A DNA stretch of 53,377 nt from an uncultured Barnesiella sp. Its GTDB lineage: Bacteria; Bacteroidota; Bacteroidia; Bacteroidales; Barnesiellaceae. Position numbers and translations under genes: made by a program. The notes under the pieces were generated by a model. That model did not search any database. It was not told where the DNA came from and worked only from the letters and a program-made list of their open reading frames with translations. Positions 44,853 through 52,636 of this stretch are shown one piece after another (position 1 is the first letter of the stretch; every line of letters starts with the position of its first letter). The stretch spans positions 1-53,377 of the forward strand of contig CALUJQ010000020.1 in assembly GCA_944320995.1 (NCBI GenBank). The letters run 5' to 3'.

Positions 44853-45136
44853 TTGGACGATAACATTTTAAGTTTGGTTTTAATAGCGCTTCCCGGTTTA
44901 AATGCCAATATCATTTTAGGCGGCACGAGCATACGTTTACCCGTAGCCGGATTCACAACGACCCGTTCCAACTTTTTCTTGGGTTCAAACGACCCGAATC
45001 CTTGAATCGACACCACGTCCATCTGCGCACAACGCTCCTTCATGATTTGGAGGAATGCCGACATATAACCGTCGATCTCTCCCCTATCTTTTCCCAATCG
45101 GATTTGTAACTGTTCCAAAAAAGATTTATGATTCAT
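44849..45136 (-). CDS. HU-family DNA-binding protein
   Basis: 95 residues. HU signature in the second half: VVSIQGFGSFEPKKKLERVV, NPATGKRMLVPPKMILAFKPG, giving the DNA-intercalating arms; the N-terminal helices (FLEQLQIRLGKDRGEIDGYM) are less typical. Stop overlaps the ATG of the membrane HU-LysM gene (ATGA), implying coupled translation and perhaps a heterodimer with its HU-like domain. Confidence 0.9.
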   Translation of the reverse strand: MNHKSFLEQLQIRLGKDRGEIDGYMSAFLQIMKERCAQMDVVSIQGFGSFEPKKKLERVVVNPATGKRMLVPPKMILAFKPGSAIKTKLKMLSSK

Positions 45137-45185
45137 GCCCTTTTCTTTTTCAAGCCCCCTCTCTCCGGGAGTTGTTGTCTATTTG

Positions 45186-45193
45186 CAAATTTA
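45186..45193 (-). promoter_or_regulatory. -7 element for the HU / HU-LysM pair
   Basis: Minus-strand TAAATTTG fits TAnnTTTG, 50 bases before the HU start. No clear -33. Confidence 0.4.
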
Positions 45194-45325
45194 GCTATTT
45201 TCTACGGAAAATCTACATAAAAGAAAAGATTACCCACAATAAATTCAAAAACAAAACCATATATCCCCTTAAATAAGTAAAAAAATAAATAGACAACTTA
45301 GATATATAGTATAAATAATATATAT

Positions 45326-45333
45326 TATTTTTG
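45326..45333 (+). promoter_or_regulatory. -7 element for the MBOAT-SGNH pair, with long leader
   Basis: TATTTTTG fits TAnnTTTG. The next gene begins at 45558, so the leader would be about 215 bases. The region 45137-45557 holds this and the HU promoter; a 7-codon frame at 45374 (MLYKAEY) is the only short ORF in the leader, and I see no riboswitch that I recognise. Confidence 0.4.
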
Positions 45334-45557
45334 CATCTACTAAAAGAGGATATTCAAATAAAAAGGAAACGTTATGCTTTATAAAGCTGAGTACTAAGGG
45401 ATTTCGGGCTTAACATAAAAGAGAGGGAATTATACTCATTTGTTATTACTCTACATATTCATTGGTATTATCTTTATAAAAAGGAGCATCATAGTCCTAC
45501 GTTTTTCTATTGATACACATAGTCTTAGGGGACTTAAGACTGTTTAAAAGTAATTTT

Positions 45558-46970
45558 ATGCTTTTTAATTCACTACACTTTTTGGCGTTTTTCCCTATTG
45601 TATGTGTAATTTATTTTCTTTTACCCTCATTAAAATCTCGCAATATATTCCTACTTGTAGCAAGCTATTATTTCTACATGAATTGGGAACCAATTTATGC
45701 TTTATTGCTTTTATCCAGCACCTTAATTACCTATCTTGCTGCTCTCGGTATAGCCAAATATCCGGAGAAAAATAAAAAAAGCGTGTATTTAATTGGTAGC
45801 TTAGTTCTCAACTTAGGCATGCTATTCCTATTTAAATATTATAATTTTGCAGCCGAAAACTTAGCTTTATTACTCTCGAAATTAGGAATTGCTATTCAGA
45901 TGCCTAAGTTCGGATTCCTTTTACCCGTAGGAATTTCATTTTATATTTTTCAAGCATTAGGCTATTCCATTGATGTTTACCGCGGAAAGACTTCCGCAGA
46001 AAAGAATTTTTTCACGTACGCTTTATTTGTGTCATTTTTCCCTCAACTTGTTGCTGGGCCTATTGAGCGGTCAACAAATCTGCTACCACAATTTAAAAAG
46101 ACACACCCATTTTCTTACGAAAATATTATGTCGGGGATCAATCTAATGTTATGGGGATATTTTTTAAAATTAGTATTGGCAGACCGTTGTGCCTTATATG
46201 TAGATGCCGTATTTAACAATGTATCGCATCACAATGGAGGCTCTTTTTTATTAGCATCACTCATTTTCCCTTTCCAAATCTATGGCGACTTTTCTGGTTA
46301 CTCTCTAATAGCTATTGGCGCAGCAAAAGTTATGGGATTTAACCTAATGGAAAATTTTAAACGGCCATATTTTTCAACGACTGTTACCGAGTTTTGGCAT
46401 CGTTGGCATATCTCTTTATCTACTTGGTTTAAAGATTATGTATATATCCCATTAGGAGGGAACAGGGTAAGTACTCCACGCTGTTACTTCAATATCATGG
46501 CAACATTTATTATTAGCGGAATATGGCATGGGGCCAATTGGACTTTTATTGTATGGGGATCAATTCATGGAGTATTACAATGTATAGAAAAATGGTTAGG
46601 GTGGAATAAATTACAATCACAATGGAATATGTGGAAAAGATTTATTCATTGGATACTAACATTCTGTGTAGTTTGTCTGGCATGGGTATTCTTTCGGGCA
46701 AATAATATGGATGATGCCATTACCATAATAAAAGGAATGTTTTATAACATTGGTTACCCATTTATCAATACAATTCCCGATATGATATTGATAGCAATTG
46801 CATTACTCATTGTGTTTTTCAAAGAAAGTATTGACGAATTCGGTTGGAAAATATCAATCTCAAAATCTCCATATTGGTTAATAAGGCATTTATATATAAT
46901 AGGCATTATTATATATATTATTATGTTTGGTGTATTGAATGGAGGACAATTTATTTATTTCCAATTTTAA
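45558..46970 (+). CDS. MBOAT-family O-acyltransferase (AlgI/DltB-like)
   Basis: 470 residues from ATG 45558 (MLFNSLHFLAFFPIV is the conserved AlgI-type start; a longer frame to 45510 is unlikely). Polytopic, about ten helices. Motifs: RNIFLLVASYYFYMNWEP, GISFYIFQALGYSIDVYRG, FFPQLVAGPIERS, EFWHRWHISLSTWFKDYVYIPLGGNR and ISGIWHGANWTFIVWG with the catalytic His. It should transfer acetyl (or another acyl) across the membrane to a surface polysaccharide or other acceptor. Much richer in A/T than its neighbours, as is the next gene, which follows by 14 bp. Confidence 0.92.
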   Translation: MLFNSLHFLAFFPIVCVIYFLLPSLKSRNIFLLVASYYFYMNWEPIYALLLLSSTLITYLAALGIAKYPEKNKKSVYLIGSLVLNLGMLFLFKYYNFAAENLALLLSKLGIAIQMPKFGFLLPVGISFYIFQALGYSIDVYRGKTSAEKNFFTYALFVSFFPQLVAGPIERSTNLLPQFKKTHPFSYENIMSGINLMLWGYFLKLVLADRCALYVDAVFNNVSHHNGGSFLLASLIFPFQIYGDFSGYSLIAIGAAKVMGFNLMENFKRPYFSTTVTEFWHRWHISLSTWFKDYVYIPLGGNRVSTPRCYFNIMATFIISGIWHGANWTFIVWGSIHGVLQCIEKWLGWNKLQSQWNMWKRFIHWILTFCVVCLAWVFFRANNMDDAITIIKGMFYNIGYPFINTIPDMILIAIALLIVFFKESIDEFGWKISISKSPYWLIRHLYIIGIIIYIIMFGVLNGGQFIYFQF

Positions 46971-46984
46971 TAATATCGTGAAAT

Positions 46985-47887
46985 ATGAAAAAACTATTTA
47001 TTAGTTTAGCTTTTATTTTTATAAGTTTATTCATTATAGACCGTATAGGTGGGAATTTGATGTGGCATGCATATCAAAACACTTATAGTACAACTTGTTA
47101 TAAAACACGAGAAGTGGTTAATAATGTCAATCAAGATGTTTTAATATTGGGCTCTTCTCGGTGTGCTCATCATTATGTTCCGTCTATTATTTCAGATTCA
47201 ATAGGTATGAGTGTATATAATGGTGGATTTAACGGAGCTTGTATATATTCTTATTATATGGTTTTGAATTATATTTTGGCTCACTACACTCCCAAAATAG
47301 TTTGTTTAGATTTGATCACTTCGGACTACACATTAACCAATGATCCTTTTAAGAGTATTCATATATATGCTCCTTATGTAGGACAAAATAAAGGCGCCGA
47401 TGAAGTGTTTATAGCTGATGGCTCTTATTGGAAATATCAATTATCCCATTTATATCGATACAATTCCTTGTCATTGTCTATATTCAGTCGATTAGCCGTG
47501 AGATATGTTCCCGATTTCGATAACGGTTATTACCCTATTACCGACCCTCATTCATATCCAACTATACTTAGAGCATCTGACACTCCCAATAATATCGATC
47601 CGTTAAAGATACAATATCTCCATAAATTTATAAACTTGTGTAAAACACATGATATCAGATTAGTTTTCATAATCTCTCCATCGTATACTATTGCAAGTAC
47701 CGACGAATATAAGCCATTACAGGATATTGCAAAAGAATATGATATCCCTTTTTTAGATTATCATACTAAAAAAACATTTATTGATCATCCTGAATACTTT
47801 AAAGATGCTTCCCATCTATGGGAAAAAGGAGCAAAATTATATTCTCTTATAGTCTCAAAAGATCTGAAAAGAATCATGGCCCAATAA
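46985..47887 (+). CDS. SGNH-hydrolase-like membrane-anchored partner of the MBOAT protein
   Basis: 300 residues with an N-terminal signal/anchor helix (LFISLAFIFISLFII). Block I looks like LILGSSRCAHHYVP (Ser in GSSR, then His), and the C-terminal block DASHLWEKGAKLYS gives the D-x-x-H pair of SGNH enzymes. No clear intermediate Gly/Asn blocks, although YNGGFNGACIYSYY may be block II. Extracytoplasmic O-acetyl transfer together with the MBOAT protein, as with AlgJ/AlgX or PatB, is a reasonable inference. Very AT-rich. Confidence 0.72.
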   Translation: MKKLFISLAFIFISLFIIDRIGGNLMWHAYQNTYSTTCYKTREVVNNVNQDVLILGSSRCAHHYVPSIISDSIGMSVYNGGFNGACIYSYYMVLNYILAHYTPKIVCLDLITSDYTLTNDPFKSIHIYAPYVGQNKGADEVFIADGSYWKYQLSHLYRYNSLSLSIFSRLAVRYVPDFDNGYYPITDPHSYPTILRASDTPNNIDPLKIQYLHKFINLCKTHDIRLVFIISPSYTIASTDEYKPLQDIAKEYDIPFLDYHTKKTFIDHPEYFKDASHLWEKGAKLYSLIVSKDLKRIMAQ

Positions 47888-47979
47888 TTCTCATTAATAC
47901 TCTATTTACAAATAGTTATCAAGCACTCATTTCCCAAATTCTTATCGGATTGCATAATCCATTAAACCTTTAATTTTTT

Positions 47980-48014
47980 AAAGATTCTTGTGTAGAACTA
48001 CAAGAACAATCTTT
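47980..48014. repeat. Inverted repeat between the MBOAT pair and ppk1
   Basis: AAAGATTCTTGT (from 47980) faces ACAAGAACAATCTTT (to 48014) with a three-base bulge and an 8-base loop. It is not followed by a T-run on either strand, so it may be a weak terminator, an operator or a leader hairpin for ppk1. Confidence 0.5.
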
Positions 48015-48091
48015 GAAGAATTACATGAAAAGTTTGCACACCCGCACATTCTTTGTATATTTACCGTTACTTAATCCTTACGGTGACGACT

Positions 48092-50191
48092 ATGGAAAAG
48101 GTTCGGAAGTATTTCAAACGAGATATAAGTTGGCTCTCTTTCAATTACCGGGTATTGATGGAGGCGATGGATAAGACCGTCCCCCTGTTTGACCGCATTA
48201 AATTTCTATCGATATATCATTCCAACCAAGAAGAGTTCTACCGGGTGAGGGTATCGGAATATCACCAAATTTTGGCCGACTCTTCAAAAGATGACGAGGA
48301 AAAGCGACAAGCCGCGGCCACTTTGACAGCTATCAACCAAGAAGTAAACCGGCAAGTCGATATTTTCAACAGATTTTTCTTTAATGACATTATCCCCGAC
48401 CTCGAACGGAACGGCATGGTGTTGTACCATCAAGAAAAAATCGAAGAGTGCCATCGGCAAGAGGTGCGCAACTTTTTCAAAGAAGAGATATTCCCCTTTT
48501 TGCAACCTGTCTTGATTCTGAAAAACGACATCGTTTCATTTCTTCGGGACAACCGGTTGTATTTGGCTATAAAGATGTATCGGAAAAGTGATCGAAACAC
48601 TCCCGACCGCCAACCTTTTTACGCTCAGATAAAAATACCGTTCAGCAAAGTACCCCGCTTCATCAATCTCACTCCTTGCAACGGGAAAAGTTATGTAATG
48701 TTTATCGACGATATGATTGCCTTGAATCTCGATATTGTCTTCCCGGGATTCGACATCGACTCGCACTATGCAATAAGAGTGTCGCGCGATGCCGACTTTT
48801 CTATCGAAGCCAAAGAGGGAGGCAACATTGTCGATGCCGTGCGCAAACGGGTGAAAAAGAGAAAAATAGGGAATGCCAACCGTCTGGTCTATGATGGCAG
48901 CATGCCCGCCGATATGCGGGAATATATTTGCGAAGCCTACGATATACCTCACGACCAATGTATTCGATCAGGAAGGTACTTGAATTTGGAAGACCTTTCG
49001 AAATTGCCCAATCTTACCGAAAAGGTACTGACCGAAACCCTGCCCCAACCCATGCGGCTGCCTGTATTCGACAACGCGCCGTCGATGTTCGAGGTGATTC
49101 GGCAACGGGATTTTTTGATTCACTTCCCTTACCAGTCATTCGACTACCTCACTCGCTTCCTCACCGAAGCTGCCGACAATCCTGCCGTAACCGATATAAA
49201 GCTCACACAGTACCGGGTAGCCGAGAATTCGGAAGTGATAGACCGCCTATTGTATGCCGCCCATAAAGGGAAACAGGTAACTGTCTATGTAGAGATAAAA
49301 GCCCGGTTTGACGAAGAAAACAACATCATCACATCGGAGTTGATGCGAGAGTCGGGCATCCGTGTCGTATATAGCACCCCGGGATTGAAGGTCCATGCCA
49401 AGGCTCTTTTGATAAAATGCGCCGTAACCGACAACACCCAGCCTCCGGCCTATGCCTTTTTAAGCACCGGCAATTTCAATGAAGATACGGCACAAATTTA
49501 TTCGGATATGGGGCTTTTTACCGTAAATCGCAATATTACAAGCGAATTGGATAAGTTGTTCTCTATTCTGGACGGGTCATCGACCGACCGCTATTTCGAG
49601 ACATTGCTTGTCGCCCAATTCAATATGGTTGACGTTTTGAAACAAAAAATACGGTTCGAAATAGAAGAGGCCCGACATGGGCGGAAAGCCCATATCATTT
49701 TAAAAATGAATGGGTTGCACGACACAGGCATGATCGATGCTCTATACGATGCCAGCGAGGCCGGTGTACAAATAGATTTGATTGTAAGAGGAATCAACTG
49801 TTTGGTCCCCGACCAGCCATATAGCCGCAATATTCGCACGGTGCGTATTATCGACTCTTATCTGGAACATGCCCGCATTTGGTACTTTTATGCCGGAGGT
49901 CACGAAGATATGTACCTCTCATCGGCCGATTGGATGCGGAGAAATCTGAATCGACGAATAGAAACCGCGGCACCGGTTTTGGACCAACGCATTAAAAATG
50001 AGATCCTATCGATTTTGGAACTTCAACTGCACGATAATGTAAAGGCTTGTTCCATAGACGAAAATCTAAACAACCATTATATTCGTAACGACCAGCCCGA
50101 AATAAGATCTCAACGGCGCTGTTTTCAACTATTAAAAGAATATTCCATTCCCGACACCCCTGTCGGAATGCCCGAAATATTTATTAGCTAA
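48092..50191 (+). CDS. ppk1: Polyphosphate kinase 1
   Basis: Makes polyphosphate from ATP at the inner membrane. 699 residues from ATG 48092 (MEKVRKYFKRDISWLSFNYRVL, the family start; a frame 39 bases longer is rejected). Four-domain pattern: N domain; head domain; and two PLD-like C domains with LTQYRVAENSEVIDRLLYAA, the autophosphorylated His region GLKVHAKALLIKC, FLSTGNFNEDTAQIYSDMG, and DLIVRGINCLVPDQPYSRNIRTVRI. The composition returns to that of the core chromosome. Confidence 0.95.
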   Translation: MEKVRKYFKRDISWLSFNYRVLMEAMDKTVPLFDRIKFLSIYHSNQEEFYRVRVSEYHQILADSSKDDEEKRQAAATLTAINQEVNRQVDIFNRFFFNDIIPDLERNGMVLYHQEKIEECHRQEVRNFFKEEIFPFLQPVLILKNDIVSFLRDNRLYLAIKMYRKSDRNTPDRQPFYAQIKIPFSKVPRFINLTPCNGKSYVMFIDDMIALNLDIVFPGFDIDSHYAIRVSRDADFSIEAKEGGNIVDAVRKRVKKRKIGNANRLVYDGSMPADMREYICEAYDIPHDQCIRSGRYLNLEDLSKLPNLTEKVLTETLPQPMRLPVFDNAPSMFEVIRQRDFLIHFPYQSFDYLTRFLTEAADNPAVTDIKLTQYRVAENSEVIDRLLYAAHKGKQVTVYVEIKARFDEENNIITSELMRESGIRVVYSTPGLKVHAKALLIKCAVTDNTQPPAYAFLSTGNFNEDTAQIYSDMGLFTVNRNITSELDKLFSILDGSSTDRYFETLLVAQFNMVDVLKQKIRFEIEEARHGRKAHIILKMNGLHDTGMIDALYDASEAGVQIDLIVRGINCLVPDQPYSRNIRTVRIIDSYLEHARIWYFYAGGHEDMYLSSADWMRRNLNRRIETAAPVLDQRIKNEILSILELQLHDNVKACSIDENLNNHYIRNDQPEIRSQRRCFQLLKEYSIPDTPVGMPEIFIS

Positions 50192-50283
50192 ATGCGTTTC
50201 CCCCTATGGTTCAAGTTATTCATTAGGCGATATTGCGTATAAAAAAGAGTAAAGATTATTATACGTATATTATTCTTTTTTTA

Positions 50284-50291
50284 TACTTTTG
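50284..50291 (+). promoter_or_regulatory. -7 element for the coiled-coil outer-membrane protein
   Basis: TACTTTTG fits TAnnTTTG, with a predicted leader of about 30 bases before ATG 50327; no TTTG is seen at the ideal -33 distance. Confidence 0.5.
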
Positions 50292-50326
50292 CCGATAAAT
50301 AAGAATCAATCCGAAAATATGGAATC

Positions 50327-51271
50327 ATGAAAAGAATTTTACTTTTATTTCTCATCGGTATATCGATATTTGCAGCATCGGCGCAGACTTTAAAAAAACA
50401 GAATCAGATACTGAAAGATTCGATTGGGGTCATGCAAAAAGTAATCGACGAAAAGAGTTCGGCAAACACAGTTTTAACCCAAGAGAACAACGACCTTAAA
50501 AACCGGAACGCGTTGTTGAAAGCCGGTAAAGATTCTCTCGATAATGCCCACAAGGTGCTCTTGACCAACTATGAGAATTTATCGTCCGAAAATACTTCGC
50601 TGAAAGATTCGCTGTTTATCTATCGAGGCGAAAACAAGAAATTGAATGAACAGGTTGACAGCCTTAATACTTCGCTCGTTAACCTCACCAATGAGATGAA
50701 CGCCAAACTCGATTATTTAGCTAAACAAGAGAAGATTTGGAGCCGGAGGAAATACTTCAATATTGCCTATGGTATGCCCACGTTGGATAGAGGCAAAGGA
50801 ATGGAGAAACTGAACAGCGATTTTGCCATCGCATTGACACGAGGGAACACCTACTATCTGCACAAACAACCGCTCTTCGGGATGTTGAAATTCGGGTTGG
50901 ATTGGAGTTTCTTCGACATAGCAGCAGCAAGATATAAGGAAAAAAGTAATTATTTGGAAGAAGACGGAGATATTTACAAAGCCGAAATCGGTATGCAAAT
51001 CGGTCCTTCGGTTACGATCAATCCAGTCGATTTTTTAAAGATAAATGTATATTTCCGTTACGATCCCTCCTACTCGGCTATGTTCAATACCGACGGAAAT
51101 GACTTTAACGGGAATTACGGTTCCTATTTCAACACGGGTTTGGCCGCTTCGTACAAAGTCATATCGCTCGGTGTCGAATATCGTTCGGGAACGACTTCGC
51201 TAAAAATAGACGGAGAGAAACAAGAATGGAAAGTATCGGGTACTTATCTGTACATTAGTTTCCGATTATGA
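50327..51271 (+). CDS. Outer-membrane beta-barrel protein with N-terminal coiled coil
   Basis: 314 residues. Signal peptide MKRILLLFLIGISIFAASAQ; residues 21-135 form a heptad-patterned coiled coil (KKQNQILKDSIGVMQKVID, ENNDLKNRNALLKAG, SLDNAHKVLL) with repeated Lys-Asp-Ser-Leu; residues about 150-314 are alternating beta-strand (YFNIAYGMPTLDRGK, LFGMLKFGLDWSFFD, FLKINVYFRYDP, VISLGVEYRSGTT) ending in the aromatic SGTYLYISFRL expected of barrels. A barrel anchored to the wall or another layer by the coil is likely; function unknown. A terminator follows. Confidence 0.75.
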   Translation: MKRILLLFLIGISIFAASAQTLKKQNQILKDSIGVMQKVIDEKSSANTVLTQENNDLKNRNALLKAGKDSLDNAHKVLLTNYENLSSENTSLKDSLFIYRGENKKLNEQVDSLNTSLVNLTNEMNAKLDYLAKQEKIWSRRKYFNIAYGMPTLDRGKGMEKLNSDFAIALTRGNTYYLHKQPLFGMLKFGLDWSFFDIAAARYKEKSNYLEEDGDIYKAEIGMQIGPSVTINPVDFLKINVYFRYDPSYSAMFNTDGNDFNGNYGSYFNTGLAASYKVISLGVEYRSGTTSLKIDGEKQEWKVSGTYLYISFRL

Positions 51272-51295
51272 TATAAACCGTATTACCGATACGGA

Positions 51296-51330
51296 ATACC
51301 CATACCCGCACGGGTATGGGTATTTTTTTG
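51296..51330 (+). terminator. Terminator after the coiled-coil barrel gene
   Basis: A perfect 13-bp stem ATACCCATACCCG / CGGGTATGGGTAT around CA, followed by a run of six T's. Confidence 0.93.
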
Positions 51331-51450
51331 TTTAGCATAAAGGCCAACCGTTACAAACATTTCGGGACTCATCGCTGTTTTAATAACGATAGTTTGTACT
51401 ATTTTTTCACTTAAAACAGAATTATACTATATTTACTCTCACTTATAAAG

Positions 51451-52542
51451 ATGACGAAAATGAAAAAATCGATTTCTCTATGGGCCATTCTTGCCATTGT
51501 CCCATTCTATGCTTCTCATTCTAACGCCTGTACAGGTATCACCCTGTCGGCCAAAGATGGTTCTAAAATACTTGCCCGCACGATCGAATGGGGAGGCAGT
51601 GACCTCAATAGCCAATATGTAGTCGTACCTCGCGGTTATGAGCAACAATCGTATATACCGGGAGGCAAATTGGGTGGAATGACTTTCAAAGCCCGTTACG
51701 GTTATATCGGATTGGCAGTCGAACAAAAAGAATTTGTAGCCGAAGGGTTGAACGAAGCCGGATTATCGTCGGGCCTGTTTTATTTCCCCGGATATGGTCA
51801 ATACGAAAACTATAACCCGGCACTGAACGAGTCGAGCATCGCCGACCTGCAATTGGTATCGTGGATATTGGGAAACTTCTCGACCGTCGATGAAGCCGTA
51901 CAGGCCATTCAAAAAATTCATGTCATATCGATCGACCCGAGAGGTTCGACAGTCCATTGGCGAATCGCCGACACCACGGGGAAACAAGTCGTATTGGAAA
52001 TTGTGAATGGCAAGCCTAATTTCTACGAAAACAAATTGGGCGTGCTTACCAATTCTCCCGGTTTTGAATGGCAAACGACCAATTTGAACAATTATGTGAA
52101 CCTGTATCCCGGAGCGGCACCGTCAAAATCATTCGGAGCAATCGAGTTGGCCCCCTTCGGTGCCGGCAGCGGCTTCCTCGGTATCCCCGGCGATGTCACT
52201 CCCCCATCGAGATTTGTGCGCGCAGCATTCTACCAGACTACCGCTCCGCAACAAAACACAGCCATAGAGACGGTAATTCAAAGCTTCCATATCTTGAACA
52301 ACTTCGATATACCTATCGGAATAGAATTCTCTGCCGACCAGACTCCTACCGATATACCGAGTGCGACTCAATGGACTTCATCGTCCGATCTCACCCATCG
52401 TATCATCTATTACCACACCATGTACAACAGCGATATACGTTGCTTCGACTTGAAAACAATCGATTTTCAACGGGTGAAATATCAAGCCAAACCTCTCGAC
52501 ACCGTAAAGCAACAGCCCATAGAAGTCATACAGGTCCGCTAA
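51451..52542 (+). CDS. Secreted choloylglycine hydrolase-family enzyme (penicillin V acylase-like)
   Basis: 363 residues (ATG 51460, three codons on, is an alternative start). The signal peptide ends at NA|C, exposing Cys27 as the N-terminal nucleophile of an Ntn amide hydrolase. Aligning by eye with the family, Arg43 (ARTIEW), Asn201 (TNSPGFEW) and Arg254 (PPSRFVRA) are kept, spaced exactly as catalytic residues 17, 175 and 228. The usual Asp20 is Glu46, and Tyr111 lies where acylases have Tyr82 and bile-salt hydrolases Asn. The loop GAIELAPFGAGSGFLGIPGD resembles the tetramer-assembly loop of Bacillus-type enzymes. A penicillin-V or acyl-homoserine-lactone-type amide may be preferred to bile salts; not provable here. 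Confidence 0.85.
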   Translation: MTKMKKSISLWAILAIVPFYASHSNACTGITLSAKDGSKILARTIEWGGSDLNSQYVVVPRGYEQQSYIPGGKLGGMTFKARYGYIGLAVEQKEFVAEGLNEAGLSSGLFYFPGYGQYENYNPALNESSIADLQLVSWILGNFSTVDEAVQAIQKIHVISIDPRGSTVHWRIADTTGKQVVLEIVNGKPNFYENKLGVLTNSPGFEWQTTNLNNYVNLYPGAAPSKSFGAIELAPFGAGSGFLGIPGDVTPPSRFVRAAFYQTTAPQQNTAIETVIQSFHILNNFDIPIGIEFSADQTPTDIPSATQWTSSSDLTHRIIYYHTMYNSDIRCFDLKTIDFQRVKYQAKPLDTVKQQPIEVIQVR

Positions 52543-52581
52543 TAGATGTTCTTCTATAAGAATTGGAGTGAAGTAACAAAG

Positions 52582-52630
52582 AGAGCCGGCCATTCCCATC
52601 GGAAATGACCGGCTCTAATCTTGTTATTTA
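52582..52630. terminator. Bidirectional terminator between the hydrolase and zinc-ribbon genes
   Basis: AGAGCCGG (52582-52589) pairs with CCGGCTCT (52609-52616), with inner pairing of CATTCC/GGAAATG. A T-rich tail TCTTGTTATTT follows on the plus strand and GTTAC/CTTTG on the minus strand; both genes converge on it. Confidence 0.75.
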
Positions 52631-52636
52631 AAACTC

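Noticed and set aside
51451..52542. Labelling the choloylglycine-family enzyme as a bile salt hydrolase
   Set aside because: Tyr at the position that is Asn in bile salt hydrolases, and Glu for Asp20, make the specificity uncertain, so the broader family name is used.
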